A stretch of DNA of 64,000 nt from the NCBI RefSeq assembly GCF_022870865.1, contig NZ_CP091508.1:930001-994000 (forward strand). The letters run 5' to 3'. Source of the DNA: Uruburuella testudinis (GTDB lineage: Bacteria > Pseudomonadota > Gammaproteobacteria > Burkholderiales > Neisseriaceae). Below the pieces are notes generated by a model. That model worked only from the letters and a program-made list of their open reading frames with translations. It did no database searches and was not told the DNA's origin. Shown here piece by piece: positions 56,417-64,000 of the stretch. The translations under genes and the position numbers were made by a program. The number at the start of each line of letters is the position of its first letter. The first letter of the stretch is position 1.

Positions 56417-57163
56417 ATGGCCGCACCTTCCCACCGCATCAACCACGAACCCGCCTTTCTGCTCACCGCCACCCCTTGGCGCGAGAGCAGTTTGTGGTTA
56501 GAGATTTTCAGCCGCCGTTACGGGCGCGTGGCCGTGCTGGCCCGCAGCGCACGCAAACGGCAGAGCGAATTGCGCGGCGTGTTGGTGCCGTTTGTGCCGA
56601 TAAGCGCATCGTGGTACGGCACGCAGGAATTGAAAACGCTGCACCGCGCCGAATGGCTGGGCGGCTGGCGGCAGCCGCAGGAGCGGGCGCTGTTCAGCGG
56701 TTTGTATGTGAACGAGCTGGTGTATAAATTAACCGCGCGCGAAGACCCGCACCCGCAGCTGTATGATGCGATGGTTGAAGTGATGCAGGCCATTGCCGTC
56801 GAGCCGAATCATGTGGCGGCCTTGCGCCGTTTCGAATGGGCGCTGCTGAGCGAATTGGGGCTGGCGCCCGATTTGCAGCAAGACGAACACGGCGTGCCGG
56901 TTGATGCAGCCGCCATGTATTGGATGCGCCCGCAAGCACAGGCATTGCGGTTTGACCAAGCTTCGGGCTTGGCGGCAACCGAAGCCGGCGGCGTTGCCGT
57001 GAGCGGCGCATGTTTGCATGAATTGCACAGCGGCGTATTCAGCAGCGGCGGCAATATGCAGCAGGCTTTGCAGCTGACGCGCATGTTGCTGGATTTTTAT
57101 TTGCCAGAAGGCATCAAATCACGGCAGGTGTTGCAGCAGCTGCAAAATTTTCAGACGGCCTGA
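56417..57163 (+). CDS. recO: DNA repair protein RecO
   Basis: RecO helps load RecA on gapped DNA in the RecFOR pathway. The 248-residue protein has the N-terminal OB domain (about 1-80: PAFLLTATPWRESSLWLEIFSRRYGRVAVLARSAR, broken here only by variation) and a helical C-terminal domain (LYVNELVYKL, RRFEWALLSELG). ATG 56417 is chosen by OB alignment; 15 upstream in-frame codons are not conserved. The gene ends in an uptake sequence (coding NFQTA). It lies before pdxJ, as in many proteobacteria. Confidence 0.93.
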   Translation: MAAPSHRINHEPAFLLTATPWRESSLWLEIFSRRYGRVAVLARSARKRQSELRGVLVPFVPISASWYGTQELKTLHRAEWLGGWRQPQERALFSGLYVNELVYKLTAREDPHPQLYDAMVEVMQAIAVEPNHVAALRRFEWALLSELGLAPDLQQDEHGVPVDAAAMYWMRPQAQALRFDQASGLAATEAGGVAVSGACLHELHSGVFSSGGNMQQALQLTRMLLDFYLPEGIKSRQVLQQLQNFQTA

Positions 57164-57339
57164 GCATATTGCCGGCATCGCGCACAGGCTGATTGGCAGC
57201 GGCAACGGCATGCAGCGCCCTCGATGGCCGTCTGAAATAACAGCCGCTGCGCTTGCCGGTTATGCTGTTTGCACCGAATACGGGCGGTGGCAGCGATGGT
57301 TGGCTGATGCCGTCTGAAAAAAGAAAGAAAGGAATTATC

Positions 57340-58071
57340 ATGTTGTTAGGCGTGAATATCGATCATGTGGCCACTTTGCGCAATGCGCGCGGCACCACTT
57401 ACCCCAGCCCGCTTGAGGCGGCGCTGGTTGCGGAAACCCACGGCGCAGATTTGATTACCCTGCACCTGCGCGAAGACCGCCGCCATATCAAAGATGCCGA
57501 TGTGTTTGCGATTAAAAACGCCATCCGCACGCGCATGAATCTGGAAATGGCGCTCACGGAAGAAATGCTGGAAAACGCGCTCAAGGTGATGCCGCAAGAT
57601 GTCTGCATCGTGCCGGAAAAGCGCGAAGAAGTAACGACCGAAGGCGGCTTAGACGTGTTGGCGCAGCAAGATAAAATCGCTGCTTTTACCGACACGCTCA
57701 CCCAAGCCGGTATCCGCGTGTCGCTGTTTATCGATGCCGAAGAGGCGCAGATTCAGGCGGCCAAAGATGTGGGGGCGCCCGTTATCGAGCTGCACACCGG
57801 TGCCTATGCCGATGCTATAACGCCGGCGGCGCGTGCCGAACAGTTGGCGCGGATTGAAAACGGCGCTCATTTCGGCAGCGAGCTGGGTTTGGTTGTCAAC
57901 GCGGGGCACGGCCTCACCATCCATAACGTAACCCCTGTTGCGCAGATCTTGGCGATTCACGAATTAAACATCGGCCATTCGCTGATCGCACAAGCCATCT
58001 TCCTCGGCCTGCCCGAAGCCGTCCGCCAGATGAAAGAAGTGATGTTTAAAGCACGCTCGCTGCCGTATTGA
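57340..58071 (+). CDS. pdxJ: Pyridoxine 5'-phosphate synthase
   Basis: PdxJ closes the pyridoxine ring from 1-deoxyxylulose-5-phosphate and 3-amino-2-oxopropyl phosphate. The 243-residue TIM-barrel starts [17 protein letters not shown] and shows [38 protein letters not shown] and NAGHGL, all family signatures. ATG 57340 follows GAAAGGA. acpS is the next gene, as in E. coli (recO-pdxJ-acpS). Confidence 0.96.
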   Translation: MLLGVNIDHVATLRNARGTTYPSPLEAALVAETHGADLITLHLREDRRHIKDADVFAIKNAIRTRMNLEMALTEEMLENALKVMPQDVCIVPEKREEVTTEGGLDVLAQQDKIAAFTDTLTQAGIRVSLFIDAEEAQIQAAKDVGAPVIELHTGAYADAITPAARAEQLARIENGAHFGSELGLVVNAGHGLTIHNVTPVAQILAIHELNIGHSLIAQAIFLGLPEAVRQMKEVMFKARSLPY

Positions 58072-58090
58072 AATTTGTGCAGCATTAAGC

Positions 58091-58127
58091 ATCAGACGGC
58101 CTCAATGCGATAAAAAGGCCGTCTGAA
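58091..58127 (+). terminator. DUS inverted pair between pdxJ and acpS
   Basis: TCAGACGGCCT (58092-58102) and AGGCCGTCTGAA (58116-58127). Confidence 0.5.
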
Positions 58128-58149
58128 ACACAACAACAGAGGAGAAATC

Positions 58150-58527
58150 ATGATTTACGGAATCGGCACCGACATCGTTGATGTGAAGCGGATTGAAAAA
58201 CTGTATAAAAAATACGGCCAAACCTTTGCCGAACGCATTCTCAGCCCGCTGGAAATGCACGACTGGCCCGGAATCGGCCGCCCGGTGAAAGTGTTGGCCA
58301 AGCGCTTTGCCGCCAAAGAAGCGTTTGCCAAGGCGCTCGGCACCGGCATCCGCGCGCCGGTGACTTTTCACGCCGTCAGCATCGGCCACAACGAATTGGG
58401 CAAGCCCGAAATCATCTGTGCGCCCGAGCTGCAAAAATGGCTCGACAAGCAAGGCATCAAACAGGTGCATCTGAGCATGAGCGATGAAGAAGATACGGTG
58501 GTGGCGTTTGTGGTGGCCGAAAAATGA
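58150..58527 (+). CDS. acpS: Holo-[acyl-carrier-protein] synthase
   Basis: AcpS transfers 4'-phosphopantetheine from CoA to acyl carrier protein. The 125-residue protein has GTDIVDVKRIEKL with Asp8 and KRFAAKEAFAKALGTG with Glu57, the two magnesium ligands. AGAGGAGAAATC before ATG 58150 is a strong ribosome site. Confidence 0.96.
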   Translation: MIYGIGTDIVDVKRIEKLYKKYGQTFAERILSPLEMHDWPGIGRPVKVLAKRFAAKEAFAKALGTGIRAPVTFHAVSIGHNELGKPEIICAPELQKWLDKQGIKQVHLSMSDEEDTVVAFVVAEK

Positions 58528-58561
58528 TGCCGTCTGAAAAACCAAACAGGGTGAGAAAACC

Positions 58562-59365
58562 ATGAATCAAGATGCCCGCCCCTTAATTCGCGTGGTTGCC
58601 GGCGTGGTGCTCAACCACGATGGCGATTATTTGTTAAGCTCGCGCCCCGAAGGCAAGCCGTATGCCGGTTATTGGGAATTTGCCGGCGGCAAGGTCGAGC
58701 CGTTGGAAAACGAAATGGATGCGCTCAAACGCGAATTTGCCGAAGAGCTGGGCATCACCATTCACCGTGCCGTGCCGTGGCTGACCAAGATTCATGCTTA
58801 CGAACATGCGCATGTGCATTTGCGCTTTTTCCGTGTGGCCGCCGATGATTGGTCGGGCCGGTTGCAGGCGAAAGAAGGGCAGCAATGGTCGTGGCAGCGG
58901 GCGGGCGATTTTACCGTGTCGCCGATGTTGCCCGCCAATGATGCCTTATTGAAAGCGCTGGCGGTGCCGACCGAGCTGTTTGGCCGTCTGAACACGGGTT
59001 TGCGCGGCGAAAACCGCATGGGTGAATACCGTGTCGTGCCGTTTGCACAAGCGGAGCCGCATCATGAAAATGTGTGGATTGATGAGAACGAATTGGCGCG
59101 GCGCGGCAAACTGCCCGAGGCGAAAAGTGTATGGGCAGTGATTGACGAGGCTGCGCAATGGCCGCGCGTGCAGGATGCCGATGTGGTGTTGTGGCGGGTG
59201 GCAGACAATACGGCAGCCGAAGCAGTGTGTGCGCTCCTGACCGAGGGCGTGTCGCTGCCGTTGGCGGTGTATGCGGATGCGGCCTTGATGCGCCGTTTTG
59301 CCGAACGTTGGCGCGCGGCAGGTGTGCATGCGCTGGTGTTGAACGATGAAACGGCGCCGGTGTGA
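58562..59365 (+). CDS. mutT: MutT-like Nudix hydrolase with extended C-terminus
   Basis: The N-terminal domain (about 1-130) has a perfect Nudix box, G-x5-E-x7-REF-x-EELGI, starting at Gly43 (GKVEPLENEMDALKREFAEE). The tail (about 135-267) resembles the divergent thiamine-phosphate-synthase-like domain often fused to MutT in proteobacteria (VWAVIDEAAQW, DAALMRRFAERWRAAGVHALVL). The core activity is probably removal of 8-oxo-dGTP. The tail's activity is unclear. It starts 34 bases after acpS. Confidence 0.88.
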   Translation: MNQDARPLIRVVAGVVLNHDGDYLLSSRPEGKPYAGYWEFAGGKVEPLENEMDALKREFAEELGITIHRAVPWLTKIHAYEHAHVHLRFFRVAADDWSGRLQAKEGQQWSWQRAGDFTVSPMLPANDALLKALAVPTELFGRLNTGLRGENRMGEYRVVPFAQAEPHHENVWIDENELARRGKLPEAKSVWAVIDEAAQWPRVQDADVVLWRVADNTAAEAVCALLTEGVSLPLAVYADAALMRRFAERWRAAGVHALVLNDETAPV

Positions 59366-59379
59366 AGGCCGTCTGAAAG

Positions 59380-59817
59380 ATGAATATGTCACGAAACAAA
59401 AAGCTGTTGATTGCGGTATTGCTGCTGGCTTTTGCCGCGGTAAAAGTGGTGTCGCTGCTGTGGTGGCAAAATAGTCAGCCCGCACGCACGGTGTTGGACC
59501 AGGCGCAATGCAATGTGCACCAAGGCTGTGTGCTGCCCGGCGGTATGCAGTTGAAATTCAGCGATCAAGTGTATGCCAAAGCGCCGTTTGATATTGAATT
59601 GCGCGGCGTTGATGCGGCGGTGCAAGAAGTGTTTGTCAGCTTTACCATGAAAGATATGGACATGGGCTTCAACCGCTATAAATTGGTGCGCCAACCCGAC
59701 GGCAGTTGGCGTGCCGCACAAATCCGCCTGCCTGTGTGCGTGCAAAACCGGCACGATTATCTGGCCGACATCCATATCGGCAAAAAAGTTTATCAGGTCG
59801 GATTTGCCGCCCGATAG
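59380..59817 (+). CDS. Small membrane-anchored protein of unknown function
   Basis: The 145-residue protein (143 from the second ATG, 59386) has one N-terminal membrane segment (about 8-30) and a periplasmic domain that begins with a QCNVHQGCVLPGG cysteine pair and ends with PVCVQNRHDY. The three cysteines might form a disulfide or bind metal. Beta-strand-like alternation suggests an immunoglobulin-type fold. No family name is recognised. It is 14 bases behind mutT and probably in its transcript. Confidence 0.65.
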   Translation: MNMSRNKKLLIAVLLLAFAAVKVVSLLWWQNSQPARTVLDQAQCNVHQGCVLPGGMQLKFSDQVYAKAPFDIELRGVDAAVQEVFVSFTMKDMDMGFNRYKLVRQPDGSWRAAQIRLPVCVQNRHDYLADIHIGKKVYQVGFAAR

Positions 59818-59894
59818 CCGTTAAATTTAATGATCATACCAAAGCGGCCGATTGGCGAAATAATCATCAAGTTAAACGGCGATATCATCCAATC

Positions 59895-59942
59895 AGGCCG
59901 TCTGAAAGCAGAGGTTGCGGCGATATTGTTTTCAGACGGCCT
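59895..59942 (+). terminator. DUS-pair terminator before ubiK
   Basis: AGGCCGTCTGAA (59895-59906) and TTCAGACGGCCT (59931-59942) with a 24-base loop. Confidence 0.55.
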
Positions 59943-59989
59943 GAATCGCTATACAATGCCAAAACCAAACCCATAAGGAGTATCAAACC

Positions 59990-60280
59990 ATGATCGGTAA
60001 AAAAATCTTTGAAGAAGTGTCGGCCAAACTGAGCGAAACCATTGCCAACAGCCCGGCCAAAGATGTGGAAAAAAATGTCAAAGCCATGCTCGGCAGCGCA
60101 TTTAACCGCATGGATTTGGTGACCCGCGAAGAATTCGATATCCAGCAGCAGGTGTTGATCAAAACCCGCACCAAACTGGCGGAGCTGGAAGCCCGTTTGG
60201 CCAAACTCGAAGGCCCCGAGCTTGAGGTTGTGCCGACAGATCCCGACGAAGTGGCCGAAGTGCCTGAGCAAAAAGACTAA
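59990..60280 (+). CDS. ubiK: Ubiquinone biosynthesis accessory factor UbiK
   Basis: UbiK (YqiC/BMFP family) assists aerobic ubiquinone synthesis with UbiJ. The 96-residue protein has an N-terminal amphipathic helix (about 1-30), the FNRMDLVTREEFDIQQQVL signature (about 37-55) and a coiled-coil heptad region (KTRTKLAELEARLAKLEG, 59-76). ATAAGGAG precedes ATG 59990. comM is 18 bases downstream, a common pairing. Confidence 0.92.
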   Translation: MIGKKIFEEVSAKLSETIANSPAKDVEKNVKAMLGSAFNRMDLVTREEFDIQQQVLIKTRTKLAELEARLAKLEGPELEVVPTDPDEVAEVPEQKD

Positions 60281-60298
60281 CAGGCCGTTTGCACGCGC

Positions 60299-61795
60299 AT
60301 GTCTTTAGCCGTTATCTACAGCCGCGCCCTAAGCGGCATGCAGGCGCCGTTGGTGGAAGTGGAAGCCCACTTGGCCAACGGCCTGCCTGCGTTCAATATT
60401 GTCGGGCTGCCCGATACCGAAGTGAAGGAAAGCCGCGACCGAGTGCGGGCGGCGATTATTCAGAGCGGCTTTGATTTTCCGGCCAAAAAAATCACGGTTA
60501 ACCTTGCTCCTGCCGATTTGCCGAAAGAATCGGGGCGCTTCGATTTGCCGATTGCACTGGGTGTGTTGGCGGCTTCCGGCCAGATTGCGCCCGACCAACT
60601 GGCTTTATATGAGTTTGCCGGCGAGTTGGCCTTGTCGGGCGCATTGCGCCCCGTGCGCGGTTCGTTGGCGATGGCCTGGCAGGGCATGCAGGCGGGCAGG
60701 GCGTTTGTGCTGCCTGCCGATAATGCCGAACAGGCAGCGGTGATGCAGGGGATTGCTGTGTTTGGCGCCGAAAGCCTGGGGCAGGTCGCGGCGCATCTCA
60801 ACGGCATAGAGCCGTTGGCGCAAACACAGGCGGATATTGATGACAGGCCGTCTGAAAACGGAACATTGCCCGATTTGCAAGATGTTAAAGGGCAGCACAC
60901 CGCCCGGCTGGCGCTGGAAATCGCCGCTGCCGGCGGCCACAGCCTCTTAATGATGGGGCCGCCGGGCACAGGGAAATCGATGCTGGCGCAACGGCTGCCT
61001 GGTATTTTACCGCCGCTGACGGAAGACGAATTGATTTCCGTGTGGGCGCTGCGCTCGCTGCTGCCGCAATACCAACAGGATTTGAGCCGCAGCCGCCCGT
61101 TCCGCTCGCCGCATCACAGCGCCAGCTCGGCGGCAATGGTGGGCGGCGGTTCTGATCCGCGCCCGGGTGAAATTTCGTTGGCACATCACGGCGTATTGTT
61201 TTTAGACGAATTGCCCGAATTCGACCGCAAAGTGCTGGAAGTGCTGCGCGAACCGCTCGAAAACGGCGAAATCCATATTTCCCGCGCCGCCCGTCAGGCC
61301 GTGTATCCGGCCAAGTTTCAATTGGTGGCGGCAATGAACCCCTGCCCGTGCGGCTATCTCGGTCATCCCGCCAAGCCTTGCCGCTGCACCCCCGAAAGCA
61401 TTGCCCGTTACCGCAGTAAAATTTCCGGCCCCTTGCTCGACCGTATCGATCTGACCATTGAAGTGCCGGCCTTGTCGGCAGCAGAGCTGATACAGCAGCA
61501 GGCGGGCGAATGCAGTGCTGATGTGCTGGCACGGGTGCAGACGGCGCGAGAGGCTCAATATACACGCCAGGGCAAAGTCAATGCGGCCTTGAGTGTGACG
61601 GAACTGGATGATGTTGCCATGGTCAGTAAGGAGGCCAAACAGGCGCTGGGCGAGTTGCTGGAAAAGCTGTCGCTTTCTGCACGCAGTTTTCACCGCATTA
61701 TGCGGGTGGCGCGCACTTTGGCCGATTTGGCCGGAGATGAAGCGGTCGGGCGCACGCATGTGTTACGCGCGGTAAGTTTCCGTCGCGCTTTGTAA
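60299..61795 (+). CDS. comM: ComM/YifB-family AAA+ ATPase
   Basis: ComM is a helicase that promotes branch migration during natural transformation. The 498-residue protein has an N-terminal Lon-like/ChlI domain (about 20-150), Walker A MGPPGTGKSMLAQ (about 219-231), Walker B LFLDELPEF and the sensor-like HHSASSAAMVGGG. A Cys cluster, NPCPCGYLGHPAKPCRC, probably binds zinc. This fits a naturally competent organism rich in uptake sequences. Confidence 0.94.
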   Translation: MSLAVIYSRALSGMQAPLVEVEAHLANGLPAFNIVGLPDTEVKESRDRVRAAIIQSGFDFPAKKITVNLAPADLPKESGRFDLPIALGVLAASGQIAPDQLALYEFAGELALSGALRPVRGSLAMAWQGMQAGRAFVLPADNAEQAAVMQGIAVFGAESLGQVAAHLNGIEPLAQTQADIDDRPSENGTLPDLQDVKGQHTARLALEIAAAGGHSLLMMGPPGTGKSMLAQRLPGILPPLTEDELISVWALRSLLPQYQQDLSRSRPFRSPHHSASSAAMVGGGSDPRPGEISLAHHGVLFLDELPEFDRKVLEVLREPLENGEIHISRAARQAVYPAKFQLVAAMNPCPCGYLGHPAKPCRCTPESIARYRSKISGPLLDRIDLTIEVPALSAAELIQQQAGECSADVLARVQTAREAQYTRQGKVNAALSVTELDDVAMVSKEAKQALGELLEKLSLSARSFHRIMRVARTLADLAGDEAVGRTHVLRAVSFRRAL

Positions 61796-61858
61796 GGGCT
61801 TTTGCCCAAAGTATGAGATGTTGCTAGAATGCACCGTTAAGATATCGGCCGTAAGGGT

Positions 61859-62023
61859 TAGGGTATCCTGACAATTCGATTTGCGGGTGTATTTTGCCCC
61901 TGAAAACGCATCTGCTGCGTTAAAAAGCCTCGCAAGATGTCCAATCTTGCTGCGTTTTTTGCCTGGCGTCTGCATTTCCAGGAACAAAAATCCCCTTATA
62001 AATCGAATTGTCAGGGCACTCTA
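61859..62023. repeat. MITE-like TA-flanked element upstream of the SPOR gene
   Basis: 165-bp copy, TAGGGTATCCTGACAATTCG to TTGTCAGGGCACTCTA, with an intact centre. It lies 57 bases before the SPOR start and opens the frame upstream of it. Confidence 0.8.
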
Positions 62024-62080
62024 GAACAGGCGGTTAACGGCATCGGCTGCGGCTTGAATAATATAGAAATAAGGTGTTTT

Positions 62081-62827
62081 ATGAACGCAAAAAAACAATA
62101 TGGTAAAGGCCTTTCGGGCTTTGTGCTGGGCTTGCTGCTGGCCACGCTGGTGATTGCCGGCGTGCTGTTTTTCCTCAACCAAAGCAATAAAAAAGCATTT
62201 AAAGAAGAAGTGCAGAAAGAATTGCCGCCGCCGCCGGAAGTTTTGGTGCCGAAAGACAGCTTGCCTGCATCTGTGCCGCAAGTGCCGGCCAGTGCCGAAG
62301 ATTTTTCAGCCTCTGATGTGTTGGGCGATTTTATTTTGGAACAGCAAACCGACGAAGCTGCCAGTGCCGTAACCCCGGCCGCGCCGCCTGTGCGCCGTGA
62401 GCAACCGCGCGTAGAGCCGAAGCCTCAAGCCGCCAAGCCGGCAGCCAAGCCTGCCGAGAAAAAAGCCGAGCCGAAACCGGCTGCTAAGCCCACACCCGAG
62501 CAAATTCTGAACAGTGGCAGTATCGAAAAAGCACGTAAAGACGCGCAGGCCGAAAAAGCGCAAAGCAAACCGCAGGCATCGGTCGGCGCTGCAACTTCAG
62601 GCCGTTTGGTGGTGCAGATGGGCTCGTTCGGCGACCGTCAAAGTGCTGAAGCACACCGTGCCAAGCTGGCCATGATGGGTGTGTCTTCAAACGTCAGCGA
62701 AGCCACGGTAAACGGCAAGCCGGTTTATCGCGTGCAAAGCGGCCGCTTGAGCAAAGCCGATGCCGACCGCACCCGGAAAACTTTGCAGCAAAACGGTATC
62801 GACAGTTTTGCCCGTTCGGTGAAATAA
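62081..62827 (+). CDS. SPOR-domain membrane protein (FtsN/DedD-like)
   Basis: The 248-residue protein has a cytoplasmic start, one membrane segment (about 12-34), a long Pro/Ala/Lys-rich periplasmic stretch (about 45-160) and a C-terminal SPOR domain (about 170-248: RLVVQMGSFGDRQSAEAHRAKL ... YRVQSGRL). SPOR domains bind denuded septal glycan, so it probably acts in division, like FtsN or DedD. ATG 62081 was chosen because the frame farther upstream runs through a MITE-like repeat. The ribosome site is weak (TAAGGTG). Confidence 0.87.
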   Translation: MNAKKQYGKGLSGFVLGLLLATLVIAGVLFFLNQSNKKAFKEEVQKELPPPPEVLVPKDSLPASVPQVPASAEDFSASDVLGDFILEQQTDEAASAVTPAAPPVRREQPRVEPKPQAAKPAAKPAEKKAEPKPAAKPTPEQILNSGSIEKARKDAQAEKAQSKPQASVGAATSGRLVVQMGSFGDRQSAEAHRAKLAMMGVSSNVSEATVNGKPVYRVQSGRLSKADADRTRKTLQQNGIDSFARSVK

Positions 62828-62847
62828 AATATTGAGGGCGGCGCGTG

Positions 62848-63276
62848 ATGGCATTTGAAATTCTAGGCATTGACCATGTGGTGCTGCGCATCCGCAACCG
62901 CCAACGTATGCTGGATTTTTACTGCAAGGTGTTGGGCTGTACATTGGAGCGTGAGTTAACCGATTTGGGTTTGATCCAGCTGCGGGCAGGGCGTTCGATT
63001 ATTGATTTTGCCCCCATCGACAAACCGTTGGGGCAGGCCAGAAGCGGCGAGCCTCTGCCCGAACATGCCAATCTCGAGCATTTCTGCCTGCGCATCGAGC
63101 CGTTTGACGAAGCTTTGCTGACCGCCCATCTTCAGGCGCACGGCATCCGAATGGAGGAGCCTGCCGTGCGTTATGGCGGCGACGGCTTCGGGCCTTCGAT
63201 TTTTATTACCGACCCGGAAGGGAACATTGTAGAATTAAAAGGCGCACCCGAGCGGCCACCGCTTGAGGCCGTCTGA
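62848..63276 (+). CDS. VOC-superfamily (glyoxalase/bleomycin-resistance-like) protein
   Basis: The 142-residue protein consists of two beta-alpha-beta-beta-beta modules. GIDHVVLRIRNRQRMLDFYCKVLG begins the first, NLEHFCLRIEPFDEALL the second, and IFITDPEGNIVELKG ends it. His, His and Glu in these places match the metal ligands of the superfamily. The substrate is unknown. GAGG precedes ATG 62848 (a GTG start one codon earlier is possible). It is 20 bases behind the SPOR gene and probably co-transcribed. Confidence 0.85.
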   Translation: MAFEILGIDHVVLRIRNRQRMLDFYCKVLGCTLERELTDLGLIQLRAGRSIIDFAPIDKPLGQARSGEPLPEHANLEHFCLRIEPFDEALLTAHLQAHGIRMEEPAVRYGGDGFGPSIFITDPEGNIVELKGAPERPPLEAV

Positions 63277-63335
63277 AAATATGGCTTTGAAAACCAGACA
63301 AACCGCATCAATTAATGTTGTTAAAGGATAAAAAT

Positions 63336-64000
63336 ATGAAATTGAAACCTCTGCTGTTGGCCGCTGCCGTTACTTTCGGCTTGGCCGCTCAAGCTTACGC
63401 CGCGCCGGTCGAGGGGCAGGATTACACCGTATTGGCCAAACCTATTCCGCAAACACAGGCAGACAAAATCGAAGTGTTGGAATTTTTCGGTTATTTTTGC
63501 GTGCATTGCTACCATCTCGACCCGGTATTGCTGAAGCATGCCCGCAGCTTCCCGGCCGACACTTATTTGCGCACCGAACATGTGGTGTGGCAGCCGGACA
63601 TGCTGGGTTTGGCTCGTGTGGCGGCAGCGGTTAACCAGTCGGGTTTGAAATACCAGGCAAATCCGGCGGTGTTTGAAGCGGTTTATGCCCAAAAAATCAA
63701 TTTGGCCGATTCGGCAACATTCAAACAGTGGGCTGAAAGTCAAAAAAGCTTTGACGGTAAAAAGCTGATTGCCGCTTATGATTCGTTCAGCAATCAGGCT
63801 CAAGCCAAAAAAATGGAAGAACTGACCAACACCTATCAAATCAGCGGCACGCCCACTGTGATTGTGGGCGGCAAATATCAGGTGAAATTCACCGGCGACT
63901 GGCAGGCCGGCATGAAAACCATTGATGAGCTGGTGGCAAAAGTGCGCAGCGAACGCGGCATGAAAGCGCCGGCAGCCAAGGCGGCTTCTGCTTTGAAAAG
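63336..64000 (+). CDS. dsbA: Thiol:disulfide interchange protein DsbA, 3' end outside window
   Basis: DsbA puts disulfide bonds into exported proteins. The visible 221 residues include a signal peptide (cut after AAQAYA-A, about residue 22), a thioredoxin-like fold with the active site Cys55-Val-His-Cys58 and the cis-proline loop SGTPTVIVGG. No stop occurs before the window end, but the family length suggests only a few residues are missing. AAAGGATA precedes ATG 63336. Neisseria have several DsbA paralogues, so its exact type (DsbA1/2/3) is open. Confidence 0.93.
   Translation, partial: MKLKPLLLAAAVTFGLAAQAYAAPVEGQDYTVLAKPIPQTQADKIEVLEFFGYFCVHCYHLDPVLLKHARSFPADTYLRTEHVVWQPDMLGLARVAAAVNQSGLKYQANPAVFEAVYAQKINLADSATFKQWAESQKSFDGKKLIAAYDSFSNQAQAKKMEELTNTYQISGTPTVIVGGKYQVKFTGDWQAGMKTIDELVAKVRSERGMKAPAAKAASALK

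Noticed and set aside
61937..62080. Longer N-terminus for the SPOR protein
   Set aside because: The extra 48 codons lie mostly in a MITE-like element; ATG 62081 gives a normal membrane-anchored start.

Overview
The window is chromosomal DNA from a member of the Neisseriaceae, most likely a Neisseria-like commensal and not N. meningitidis or N. gonorrhoeae. Three things point there. (i) The 10-mer DNA uptake sequence GCCGTCTGAA occurs dozens of times, mostly in the 12-mer form AGGCCGTCTGAA, often as inverted pairs behind genes. (ii) The gene neighbourhoods are neisserial: pilMNOPQ-aroK-aroB divergent from ponA, zipA next to ligA, and dnaG-rpoD close to ponA. (iii) Products resemble neisserial PilQ, Slam and TbpA-like proteins. 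I noticed no Correia elements or dRS3 repeats; at least two other dispersed repeat families take their place.

Layout. 1-6.6 kb: speB (5' end outside the window), ansA, an intact IS630-family insertion sequence, a GNAT acetyltransferase, mltG, msrB, ampD. 6.7-18.4 kb: zipA, ligA, galU, a fused pabB-pabC gene, ppk2, then hpnD-hpnE (squalene-type synthesis) and an SDR protein. 19-23.3 kb (minus strand): rpsP-rimM-trmD-rplS and a Pat-like CoA-binding/GNAT protein. 24.2-30.9 kb (minus): type IV pilus operon pilMNOPQ running into aroK-aroB, divergent from ponA at 31 kb. 33.7-39 kb (minus): macromolecular synthesis genes rpsU, yqeY, dnaG, rpoD. 39.4-42.4 kb (minus): gmk-rpoZ-spoT, divergent from apt. 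43.2-45.8 kb: pbpG divergent from clpX. 46.4-52.1 kb (minus): a TonB-dependent receptor, a lipoprotein with a long Pro-Glu-Gln-Lys repeat and a TbpB-like C-terminus, and a Slam-type outer-membrane protein. 52.8-64 kb (plus): recG, a TPR/glycosyltransferase-like protein, recO, pdxJ, acpS, a MutT-like Nudix protein, a small membrane protein, ubiK, comM, a SPOR protein, a VOC protein, and dsbA cut by the window end.

Most of the window is housekeeping DNA. The accessory part is the 46.4-52.1 kb locus. It reads as a self-contained nutrient-capture cassette: the receptor imports, the lipoprotein captures ligand at the cell surface, and Slam places that lipoprotein there. Its ligand is not evident from sequence.

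The second theme is repeats. A roughly 160-bp palindromic MITE-like element flanked by TA occurs at least nine times, whole or partial. In one place two copies abut and share the TA. At the IS630 copy, the insertion sequence sits exactly in the TA between two such elements. A second family with ends like ACCCATTCACAAAA, and a third containing a 12-copy 19-bp minisatellite, fill most remaining intergenic space. No tRNA, rRNA, CRISPR array or prophage was seen.
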